A stretch of 5,675 nucleotides of DNA from Planctomycetaceae bacterium. Lineage in GTDB: Bacteria > Planctomycetota > Planctomycetia > Planctomycetales > Planctomycetaceae. Both the position numbers and the translations under genes were made by a program. Below are positions 1 through 5,675 of this stretch, one piece after another; within the stretch, counting starts at the first letter, position 1, and each line of letters begins with the position of its first letter. The notes under the pieces are model-generated. The model saw only the letters and a list, made by a program, of their open reading frames with translations, was not told the origin of the DNA and ran no database searches. Location of the stretch: the NCBI GenBank assembly GCA_020426065.1, contig JAGQQT010000286.1, forward strand, positions 1 through 5,675, given 5' to 3'.

Positions 1-676
1 CGTCATAGAGAGCCAGGTCAGCGGGCAGGCCACTGTAAGGTTCGTGGGGGGAGCCGAACCAGATCACGAGGAAAAACGGAGTCTGTTGTTTCCGGGAGCG
101 TTCAACGAAATGGATCGCCTCCTCAATCAGAATCTCAGAACTCTCCCCTTTGATTTTCTGCGGCTCGGCACCATTTCTGGACAGGACCGGATCGAGTTCG
201 AAAAAGTTATCGTGCGAAAGCCACTCATCAAATCCCATGCTGCCTGGTGAGGTGGGAGAATCAATTTTCACCGGCCCCAGGTGCCATTTGCCAATGTGAG
301 CACAGCGGTAGCCCGCCGCTTTGAGCAGTTGGGCGATCGTGATTTCCTGCGGACGAATGGAATAGTTCGGCTCAAAGGTGCCATATCGATTGGGATGCCG
401 CCCTGTCAGCACACTTCCTCGCGTAGGGGAGCAGGTAGGATGAGCGGAGTAAAACCGATCGAGTCGCAAACCACTGGCAGCCATCTGATCCAGTACCGGA
501 GTTTTCAGCCAGGGATGCCCGTTGTAACCGGTTTCATCCCAACCATGATCATCCCCCATCATCAGGACAATGTTTGGATGGGTTGGTCTGTTTTCTGCTG
601 AGGCAACGTTTCCATTCAGGACCAGGCCCAGCAGGAGTCCGGACTGAAGTGAGAGGAGCAGAAATGAACGCATCAT
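1..676 (-). CDS. Secreted sulfatase (arylsulfatase type), N-terminal part, cut by window edge
   Basis: Reading the minus strand from the ATG at 676 gives 225 open codons that continue past base 1, so the C-terminal half is missing. Residues 1-27 form a signal peptide: a short basic start, a Leu-rich core, then ASA before Glu28. The mature part begins with the sulfatase block PNIVLMMGDDHGWDETGY (34-51); Asp42 and Asp43 are the expected calcium ligands. The formylglycine motif CSPTR lies at 82-86 and is followed by GSVLTGRHP. The Cys is the residue oxidised to the catalytic aldehyde in this family. GKWHLG at 129-134 supplies the conserved Lys and His. The enzyme should hydrolyse sulfate esters, probably on polysaccharides in the periplasm or outside the cell; the substrate is not readable. 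GAGGT lies 4 bases upstream of the first ATG and 7 upstream of a second ATG (673), so either could be used. It lies 54 bases downstream of the ABM gene on the same strand, so the two may be cotranscribed. Family assignment is secure. Confidence 0.93.
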   Translation of the reverse strand, partial: MMRSFLLLSLQSGLLLGLVLNGNVASAENRPTHPNIVLMMGDDHGWDETGYNGHPWLKTPVLDQMAASGLRLDRFYSAHPTCSPTRGSVLTGRHPNRYGTFEPNYSIRPQEITIAQLLKAAGYRCAHIGKWHLGPVKIDSPTSPGSMGFDEWLSHDNFFELDPVLSRNGAEPQKIKGESSEILIEEAIHFVERSRKQQTPFFLVIWFGSPHEPYSGLPADLALYD

Positions 677-730
677 GGTTACCTCACAGCAGATTGAGAG
701 CAGGTCAGCAGAGGAATGGATGGTAAACCG

Positions 731-1090
731 TTAACGGGCCACAATTTCCTGAAACACATCTACGCGGGGAGGCTGAGCCAGAACCGGTCCGAGATCTTCC
801 AGCAGTTGAGACAGGTAAGGTTGCTTCAGATGGGAATCCAGTGCGGCCAGATTCTGCCAGTGTTCAACAACGATAAAATTCTCTGGCTGTGTAGTCTGTT
901 GCAACAGCCGGTAAGTGTAGTTTCCTTCTTCTTTGACTGTCTGCAGCAACGGCTGATGAAAGGCTTTTTCCATCGCCAGTTCCTGGCCCGAATGGACCAC
1001 GAAATAGACCAGCATCTGAAAAGTCTGACTGGGATCTTTCAGCTGGGAACCGACTTCTGCAGCCAGAGGGTGAAGTTCTTCTTGTGACAT
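731..1090 (-). CDS. Antibiotic biosynthesis monooxygenase (ABM) domain protein, putative quinol monooxygenase
   Basis: This is a 119-residue protein made almost entirely of one ABM-type dimeric alpha/beta-barrel domain (about residues 25-117). Recognisable parts are the first strand FQMLVYFVV, the helix around EKAFHQPLLQTV, the block NYTYRLLQQ (57-65), and the characteristic FIVVEHWQNLAALDSHLKQP (72-91). Relatives include YgiN-like quinol monooxygenases and small cofactor-free oxygenases, but many members are uncharacterised, so the reaction stays open. No signal peptide is seen, so it is probably cytoplasmic. I chose the ATG at 1090 because AGGA sits 9 bases upstream and the domain begins well inside it. 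An in-frame ATG at 1129 would add 13 residues (MIPCPVLQTGIPE) but has no clear ribosome binding site. The sulfatase gene follows 54 bases downstream on the same strand, which suggests a two-gene transcript. An oxygenase beside a sulfatase does not by itself indicate a pathway. Confidence 0.85.
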   Translation of the reverse strand: MSQEELHPLAAEVGSQLKDPSQTFQMLVYFVVHSGQELAMEKAFHQPLLQTVKEEGNYTYRLLQQTTQPENFIVVEHWQNLAALDSHLKQPYLSQLLEDLGPVLAQPPRVDVFQEIVAR

Positions 1091-1370
1091 CTCAGGGATT
1101 CCTGTCTGTAATACGGGGCAAGGTATCATCCGAGGTTACGGGACGACGGGATTTTTGCAACCACATGACAGTTTTGGCAGTATGATCGGTACAGAGACTG
1201 GCTGATGAGGCATTTTGTCTATCCCACGCAACCCTGTTTTCTGATGAGTTTGGAATCTGATCGAAAACTTCAGGAACAGGCTACTATTCCGTTCCCTGAC
1301 CCGACTACAATCAGATCAGTGGGCTGCAGACAACCTGAAAGACCATGTGGGCTGAAAGTGTAAGTGTATC
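1091..1370. other. Divergent intergenic region between the ABM and STAS genes
   Basis: These 280 bases separate the leftward ABM gene from the rightward STAS gene, so promoters for both directions should lie here. I see no coding sequence or RNA gene. On the plus strand TATGAT (1181-1186) resembles a -10 box, but the nearest -35-like TTGCAA (1155-1160) is 20 bases away, longer than normal for a housekeeping promoter. An imperfect inverted repeat, CAGGAAC (1271-1277) and GTTCCCTG (1291-1298), lies about 75 bases before the STAS start and could be an operator. Neither is strong enough to call alone. Confidence 0.5.
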
Positions 1371-1733
1371 ATGATTGATTATCAGATCACTCGAGTGGGA
1401 GAGAATCCGGAAATCCTGGTGATGTCCCTCTCGGGGAAGTTGGACAACAGTTCGGCGGATTTCTTCTTTAACTGTCTCGAAGGGGAAATTGACGACGGCT
1501 ACCATTACATCGTGGTCGATTGCGAGGAACTCGAATTCATTTCGAGCCTGGGAATAGGAATGCTGCTTCGGATTCAATCCCGGCTTTCGCATCGTGGTGG
1601 TGTTGTCAAACTGGCGTCAGTACATGGAATAGTTGCTACGGTGCTGCATTCGGTTCGTCTGGACCAGCTGTTCAATATGTACGGGTCGGTTGATGAGGCG
1701 GTTCACTCTTTCGCCCAGACAGCCTCACCCTGA
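1371..1733 (+). CDS. STAS-domain protein, anti-sigma factor antagonist-like
   Basis: This 120-residue protein is essentially one STAS domain of the SpoIIAA/RsbV kind. It shows the strand EILVMSLSGKLD (14-25), the helix NSSADFFFNCLEGEID, the strand HYIVVDCEELEFI (45-57), and the switch region ISSLGIGMLLRIQSRLSHRGG (57-77). The strand VVKLASV and the closing helix near SVRLDQLFNMYGSVDEAV follow. In SpoIIAA a Ser in DSSGLG is phosphorylated by its kinase. Here the equivalent stretch reads ISSLGIG, so Ser58 or Ser59 is the likely site, although the Asp before the serines is replaced by Ile. Known STAS antagonists bind an HPK-like anti-sigma kinase and free a sigma factor or other output. No kinase, phosphatase or sigma gene is in the window, so the partner must be elsewhere. 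The ATG is fixed by an in-frame TGA 18 bases upstream; the ribosome binding site is weak. The DCC gene starts 37 bases after the stop, so cotranscription is possible. Confidence 0.9.
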   Translation: MIDYQITRVGENPEILVMSLSGKLDNSSADFFFNCLEGEIDDGYHYIVVDCEELEFISSLGIGMLLRIQSRLSHRGGVVKLASVHGIVATVLHSVRLDQLFNMYGSVDEAVHSFAQTASP

Positions 1734-1770
1734 GCCTGCTCCGAACCTTTACGTGATTTTCTGATTTCCC

Positions 1771-2199
1771 ATGACGGTTTCTGCACCTGCTTCTGCTGAC
1801 ACGAAAACACAACCGGTCCTCCTGTTTGACGGGGTGTGCGGGTTGTGTAACTCATTTGTTGATTTCATCATGAAGCGGGATCGACAGGGGCATTTTCTCT
1901 TCTCACCACTGCAAGGTGAATTTGCTGCCGATCACACCACTGCTGAAGATCGTGAACAGCTCAAAACCGTCGTCCTGGTGCTGGGAGACCGGACTTATCG
2001 ACGTTCTGCAGCGGTTGTCCGCGTGTTGTGGCAAATGGGATTTCCGTGGTCCTTGTGTGGCACCATGTTGTGGCTGATTCCGCAGCCATTGAGAGATCTC
2101 GGATACAAAATGGTTTCGCGATCCCGCTATCGTCTGTTCGGGAAAAAAGAATCCTGCCGCCTGCCGACTCGTGAGGAACGAGCCCGTTTCCTCGATTGA
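1771..2199 (+). CDS. DCC-family (DUF393) thiol-disulfide oxidoreductase-like protein
   Basis: This 142-residue protein matches the DCC/DUF393 family in length and motifs. The signature VLLFDGVCGLCNSFVDFIMKR spans residues 16-36, with Asp20, Cys23 and Cys26 forming the DxxCxLC motif for which the family is named. It continues with HFLFSPLQGEFA, YRRSAAVVRVLWQMG (76-90), the hydrophobic segment around WSLCGTMLWLIP (93-104), and the family C-terminal pattern YKMVSRSRYRLFGKKESCRLP (112-132). The Cys pair suggests thioredoxin-like redox activity, but for most members the substrate is unknown. The first 12 residues are a low-complexity Ala/Ser/Thr lead without a hydrophobic core, so this is not a signal peptide and the protein is probably cytoplasmic or membrane-associated. 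Cys96 and Cys129 are further cysteines. It lies 37 bases after the STAS gene and 109 bases before the sulfatase. No strong Shine-Dalgarno sequence precedes the ATG. Confidence 0.9.
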   Translation: MTVSAPASADTKTQPVLLFDGVCGLCNSFVDFIMKRDRQGHFLFSPLQGEFAADHTTAEDREQLKTVVLVLGDRTYRRSAAVVRVLWQMGFPWSLCGTMLWLIPQPLRDLGYKMVSRSRYRLFGKKESCRLPTREERARFLD

Positions 2200-2308
2200 A
2201 ATCCGAACGATCTGCGTCTAGGTTGTGAGTAGAGTTGAATTGTTCTTCGTTCAGGAAACGGAAGAATGTTTGGCTGACCATCGCAAGCCTTTACCACGAG
2301 ATTGAACT

Positions 2309-3706
2309 ATGAATCTGCTTCGAACTCTGCTGTTCTGCCTGCTGACTTATGGCTTCCTGCAGGAAGCCCCGGAGATTTCCGCCGCTCAGAAACCGAACAT
2401 CATTCTGTTCATTGCCGATGACATGGCCTGGGATGACTGCACCGCTTACGGTCACCCACACATTCAGACTCCCTACCTGCAGCAACTGGCTGATCAGGGA
2501 ATGATTTTCCATAACGCCTATCTGACCTGCAGCTCCTGCAGTCCCAGTCGATCCAGCATTCTGACCGGGCGTTATCCGCATTCAACGGGAGGAGCATTTC
2601 AGCTGCATAACAATCTTCCATCCGATCAGGTGGGATTTGTTTCACTTCTCAGGGAAGCCGGCTATTACACCGCACTGGCTGGGAAAATCCATCCACGGAA
2701 TTCTTTTGCAGAACGGTTCGACACGATCCTCGGAACCGGAGCTGGCAATTCCGGTGGGTAAGGGGAATGGGAAAATGCGTTACAGGGATGTCCCCAGGAT
2801 CGACCTTTCTTTTTATGGCTCGCCTCAACTGATCCGCATCGGGGATATCAGCCGGAGACGATTCCGGTGCCACATCAGCCCAAAGATGTCATCGTCCCAC
2901 CCTACCTGCCGGATGTTCCGGAAGTGAGAGAGGACCTGGCATTGTATTACGATGAGATTTCCCGACTGGACAGCTATGTGGGCAAGACCTTGATGCTGCT
3001 CGACAAACTGGGGCGGGCGGAGAACACACTCGTCGTGTTCATCAGTGACAATGGGCGTCCCTTTCCCCGTTGCAAAACAACGGTCTACAACAGTGGTGTC
3101 AAAACGCCCTGCCTGATTCGCTGGCCGGGCAAGATCAAACCAGGTTCAAAGTGCGAACAGTTAGTCAGTGTGGTCGATCTGGCTCCCACGTTCTGCGAAG
3201 TCGCGGGAGTGGATCCGAGTATGACTTTTCAGGGACAGACCATCTCAAAGTTGTTTGATGATCCCAAACAACCCGTGCGGGATTACATTTTCGCAGAGCA
3301 CAACTGGCATGATTTCGACGATTATCAGCGGTCCTGCCACAGCCTCTATTTCAATTACATCCGTACCGAGTACACCGATTTACCGGGAACTCCGCCGGCA
3401 GATGCGGTCAAGGGAGCCAGTTTTCAGGCGATGCTCAAGCTGCAGGCGGAAGGAAAACTGAACGAGGATCAACTCTATTCGTTTACGAAACCGCGAGCCC
3501 GTGAAGAACTGTATGATGTTCAGAACGATCCGCACGAATTACATAATCTGGCCGAGGATCCCAAATACGCCTCGCAATTGAAGCTCCTGCGTGAGAGACT
3601 GGATCAGTGGATGCTGGAAACAGCAGATGAAATCCCACAGGAACGTCGTTCCGATGAATTCGATCCGGTCACCGGGGACCGCTTACCCAAAAAAGACCGT
3701 TCCTGA
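2309..3706 (+). pseudogene. Secreted sulfatase of the heparan N-sulfatase (sulfamidase) type, interrupted by an in-frame TAA
   Basis: Read through one internal stop, this frame gives 465 positions, a normal length for sulfamidase-like sulfatases. Residues 1-26 look like a signal peptide (LLRTLLFCLLTYG core, ISA before the mature start). NIILFIADDMAWDD (30-43) holds the calcium-binding Asp pair. SSCSPSRSSILTGRYP (75-90) contains the formylglycine Cys77 and resembles the SSCSPSR motif of human SGSH. Codon 151, at 2759-2761, is TAA. Three codons later the same frame resumes with WENALQGCPQDRP, then FFLWLASTDPHRGY, the SDNG metal-site motif (Asp at 3047), and YNSGVKTPCLIRWPGK. No indel is needed, so a single substitution broke the gene, for example from AAA, GAA or CAA. 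The first fragment (2309-2761, 150 residues) has the nucleophile but lacks the SDNG ligands. The rest (about 2762-3706) lacks the nucleophile, so neither should be active alone. A base-call error or readthrough are the alternatives. Sulfamidase-type specificity is an inference. Confidence 0.88.
2759..2761 (+). other. In-frame TAA nonsense codon inside the sulfatase
   Basis: The codons around it read GGT GGG TAA GGG GAA TGG. Upstream translation ends GTGAGNSGG and downstream translation begins GEWENALQ in the same frame, with recognisable sulfatase sequence on both sides. TAA is not the selenocysteine (TGA) or pyrrolysine (TAG) codon, so known recoding of those kinds does not explain it. Confidence 0.93.
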
Positions 3707-3796
3707 ATGCGGGAATCTGTACCTGCTGTGTGGGGGTTCCGGGTTCAGCGTAAATCCGCACAGATCCATTGATGAGCCAACATTGTCGGAGTAATT

Positions 3797-4864
3797 GTGT
3801 CGATAGAGATTCGCACCTTTGATGGATCAGCGGAACAGCTCAGCAGCTTTGTCGTTGAGACCTGGCTCAAATCCTACGCAGGCAAGATGCCTGTTCCGGA
3901 CTGGCACGCCCGTTATTTCGACTGGCAGATGACGGGCTCTCAGTATGCAGATCGTGATTACCTGGTCACCGCCTGGGATAACGGAAATCTGGTTGGCTGT
4001 ATTCTGGGGATTCCTTTTCCCATCTGGTACTTCGGTGAAGAGCGTCAAGGATCTCAGGGCAGCTGGTTAACAGTTTCTGCAGAAGCGCGCAGATCTGGTG
4101 TCGCCCGCATGATGGTTGATGAACTGGATCGTCGGCAACGGGAAAAAAACTGTCTGGGACGTATTGGCTATGCCTATCAAGGATCGAAACTTTCACTGGG
4201 CCCCCGTTTCTGGCTGGCGGCCCGCAAGAAGTCCAATCACATCCGCCCTGTTCGACTGTGGGCCCGATTGCTCAATTCGGATGCGGTCCGCAACTGGACC
4301 AATCATGCCATGGAACGGTTTCTGTTAAAAGTTCTGCCCAATTCGGTCTGCAGTATCGGTCGAGTCAATCCCGCTCATCAGATGCGAGAGTATCGGGATG
4401 CGGATCTGGAAACCTGCCGGGAACTGATCAACCATCAGGCAAAGCAGACGGATCTGGGGGTGCTCTGGACACCCGAACGTTTGCGTTCACAACTTCAGTA
4501 TGAGGACTTCGTCAACACGATTCTGTTTGAACGTGAAGGTCAGGTGAAGGGGTTTATTAACTATCACAAGTTGCCCCTGACTTTGTGCGGCACGATTTCC
4601 GCTGCCATTATCGACCTGTATCATTGTGAATTGCTGAATCACAGGGAAAATGTTTCCTTTCTGAATTCATACTTCCTGCAGATGAGAGAAGAAGGCGTAA
4701 AGATCATTCTACTGCGGGAATTTGCCGCTCAGCCTACCCGGGCACTCCTGCAGACACGCTTTGTTCCCCAGGCCAATGAATCGACCTTGCTGTTCTCGCG
4801 ATCAGATTCCCAAACCCCATCCTCTGAACAGAAGGTCCGTCGGTTTCAGGTATTATGGCGATAA
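3797..4864 (+). CDS. GNAT-like N-acetyltransferase, probably two GNAT-like halves, GTG start
   Basis: This 355-residue protein begins at a GTG with GGAG (3788-3791) five bases upstream, which supports this start; there is no ATG near the N-terminus. The first half (about residues 1-135) has GNAT features. The strand YLVTAWDNGNLVGCILGIPFP (55-75) is followed by GSWLTVSAEARRSGVARMMVDELDRRQRE (88-116), whose RRSGVA at 98-103 matches the acetyl-CoA pyrophosphate-binding motif (Q/RxxGxG/A). A basic linker (about 141-190) leads to a second half starting MREYRDADLETCRELINHQ (196-214). It continues with ILFEREGQVKGFINYHKLPL (242-261) and IIDLYHCELL, resembling a second, more divergent GNAT fold without a clear CoA motif. 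No signal peptide or membrane segment is seen, so it is probably cytoplasmic. It lies 90 bases after the sulfatase. The acceptor substrate is unknown. The family call is fairly sure for the first half and tentative for the second. Confidence 0.8.
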   Translation: MSIEIRTFDGSAEQLSSFVVETWLKSYAGKMPVPDWHARYFDWQMTGSQYADRDYLVTAWDNGNLVGCILGIPFPIWYFGEERQGSQGSWLTVSAEARRSGVARMMVDELDRRQREKNCLGRIGYAYQGSKLSLGPRFWLAARKKSNHIRPVRLWARLLNSDAVRNWTNHAMERFLLKVLPNSVCSIGRVNPAHQMREYRDADLETCRELINHQAKQTDLGVLWTPERLRSQLQYEDFVNTILFEREGQVKGFINYHKLPLTLCGTISAAIIDLYHCELLNHRENVSFLNSYFLQMREEGVKIILLREFAAQPTRALLQTRFVPQANESTLLFSRSDSQTPSSEQKVRRFQVLWR

Positions 4865-5067
4865 TTTCCCTGGATTTGTCCCTGAACCAATGAGTGGGGG
4901 TCTTGCAAAGTGCTGATTTGCTGTTTAACTGAATCTAGAGTTTAATAGCTCTGAGAAACATCCGCCTGATATAGATCAAGTTCTGTTTAACCGTGTGGCC
5001 CGTGGAGACTTCGATTAACCCTCCAACAGACATCAGCACTGCGATTGAGACGCAGCCAGGTACCACT
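4865..5067 (+). other. Intergenic region before the DUF2156 gene
   Basis: The 203 bases between the GNAT stop and the chosen start of the last gene hold no convincing terminator or RNA gene. They contain a possible promoter (listed separately) and two copies of CTGTTTAAC, at 4921-4929 and 4983-4991. The frame of the downstream gene is open back to a TAG at 4972-4974, so part of this stretch would be coding if a GTG at 4993 or 5002 were the true start. Confidence 0.5.
4918..4946 (+). promoter_or_regulatory. Possible sigma70-type promoter for the DUF2156 gene
   Basis: TTGCTG (4918-4923) and TTTAAT (4941-4946) are separated by 17 bases. The -10 matches the consensus in five of six positions, but the -35 matches in only three. 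The position, about 120 bases before the chosen start, fits the next gene having its own transcript. Planctomycete promoter consensus is poorly known, so this is tentative. Confidence 0.3.
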
Positions 5068-5675
5068 ATGCCGCCCCAGGTCGAGCAGTGTGCCTATCAG
5101 CATGGTGCAATGCCAGACTCCTATCTGGTGACCGAACCGGATTATCAGCAATTCTGGAACCGGAGACAGACCGGTATGATCGGTTATCTCCGGGACCGTC
5201 ACTATCTGCACCTGATGGGAGGTCTGATCTGTCCTCCTGAAGATCGGGAGGAGTTGCTGCGGGAGTTCTGCGAATTTGTCGATGAGCATCGACTGCTTCC
5301 GTCATTCTTTTCCATTCCCGAATGCGATGTGGAACTGTTTGCCAGTTATGGATACCAGGTAACCAAATTCGGCGAGGATGCCCGACTTAAACTTCCCAGA
5401 CATTCCTGGCAGGGAAAATCCTATTCCTGGGTCCGGAGGCAGGTCAGTTATGTGACCCGGCAGGGTTATGTCGCCCGGGAGATTCAACTCGATGATCTCT
5501 CGGATGAAGAACGACACCAGGCCTTTGAACATCTGCAGGAGATGAATGAAGAGCAATTATCTCATCGGGTACTCAAGCATGAGATTGAGTTACTGGAAGG
5601 ACGACTGATTCCGGATGCTTTTTATCGTCGCCGACTTTTTATCGCTCATCCAGCGGACGAGCCAGATAACTGGCA
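5068..5675 (+). CDS. DUF2156 / phosphatidylglycerol lysyltransferase C-terminal-domain protein, cut by window edge
   Basis: From the ATG at 5068, 202 open codons run to the window end without a stop, so the C-terminus is missing. The fold is the GNAT-like domain found at the C-terminus of MprF-type lysyl-phosphatidylglycerol synthases and in stand-alone DUF2156 proteins. It opens with CAYQHGAMPDSYLVTE (8-23), then YLHLMGGLICPPEDREELLREFCEF (46-70). The most diagnostic block is VTKFGEDARLKLPRHSWQGK (98-117), followed by SYSWVRRQVSYVTRQGYVAREI (118-139). FGEDA, the (R/K)LP turn and the WxGK plus Arg-rich segment are typical. No membrane segments are visible, unlike full MprF, so it is probably a soluble member whose substrate may be aminoacyl-tRNA-dependent or something else. 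AGG (5058-5060) lies 7 bases before this ATG and supports the start. In-frame GTG codons at 4993 and 5002 could add a Thr/Pro-rich lead, but no ribosome binding site is seen for them. Confidence 0.82.
   Translation, partial: MPPQVEQCAYQHGAMPDSYLVTEPDYQQFWNRRQTGMIGYLRDRHYLHLMGGLICPPEDREELLREFCEFVDEHRLLPSFFSIPECDVELFASYGYQVTKFGEDARLKLPRHSWQGKSYSWVRRQVSYVTRQGYVAREIQLDDLSDEERHQAFEHLQEMNEEQLSHRVLKHEIELLEGRLIPDAFYRRRLFIAHPADEPDNW

Noticed and set aside
281..601. Plus-strand open frame opposite the first sulfatase
   Set aside because: It is antisense to the well-supported sulfatase with CSPTR and GKWHLG motifs, and its product has no recognisable domain.
2243..2266. Hairpin TTCTTCGTT / AACGGAAGAA between the DCC and sulfatase genes
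   Set aside because: The stem has a bulge and is AT-rich, and no T-tract follows, so it is not a credible intrinsic terminator.
2759..2761. Recoding of the internal stop as selenocysteine or pyrrolysine
   Set aside because: The codon is TAA, whereas those systems use TGA and TAG. No special structure or decoding gene is seen nearby.
2637..2927. An overlapping open frame across the sulfatase break that might indicate a frameshift
   Set aside because: Its translation does not resemble a sulfatase. The sequence on both sides of the TAA belongs to one and the same other frame, so no frameshift is needed.
2867..3706. A separate 279-residue gene starting at a GTG
   Set aside because: The frame is open back to the TAA at 2759-2761, and the sulfatase block FFLWLASTDPHRGY lies upstream of this GTG. 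It is the rest of the broken gene, not an independent one.
3726..3763. Hairpin CTGTGTGG / CCGCACAG between the sulfatase and GNAT genes
   Set aside because: The stem is only 8 pairs with one G-U and a 22-base loop, without a T-tract. It is likely chance.
4921..4991. Two direct copies of CTGTTTAAC 62 bases apart
   Set aside because: Two 9-base copies in AT-rich intergenic sequence are too little to call an operator or iteron set.

Overview
The window looks like a stretch of a planctomycete chromosome, probably from the Gimesia/Rubinisphaera/Planctomyces group. This is inferred from two secreted formylglycine sulfatases in under 6 kb, moderate GC by eye, short lone regulator genes, weak ribosome binding sites and loosely packed genes. 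No rRNA, tRNA, CRISPR array, transposase or integrase is visible, and nothing indicates recent transfer.

Layout. A leftward pair occupies 1-1090: a small antibiotic-biosynthesis-monooxygenase (ABM) domain protein (731-1090), then the N-terminal 225 residues of a secreted arylsulfatase-type enzyme (1-676) that runs off the left edge. A divergent intergenic region (1091-1370) separates it from a rightward series. That series holds a STAS-domain protein (1371-1733), a DCC-family (DUF393) thiol-disulfide oxidoreductase-like protein (1771-2199), a second sulfatase of the heparan N-sulfatase/sulfamidase type (2309-3706), a two-part GNAT-like acetyltransferase with a GTG start (3797-4864), and a DUF2156 / phosphatidylglycerol-lysyltransferase C-terminal-domain protein (from about 5068) that runs off the right edge.

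The most notable feature is in the second sulfatase. It is interrupted by one TAA codon at 2759-2761, with no change of reading frame. The 5' part carries the signal peptide and the CSPSR formylglycine motif. The 3' part carries the family block around PFFLWLASTDPHRGY and the SDNG metal-site motif. Family sequence resumes three codons after the stop in the same frame, so one base substitution (or a base-call error) explains the break. I annotate it as a probable recent nonsense pseudogene.

How the genes relate. The sulfatases would remove sulfate from polysaccharides outside the cytoplasm, a usual planctomycete role. The STAS, DCC and ABM proteins are small and generic, and no partner kinase, phosphatase or sigma factor is in view. 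The last two genes both encode GNAT-fold proteins and may be a functional pair, but their substrates cannot be read from the sequence. I found no convincing evidence of a wholly new multi-gene system here.
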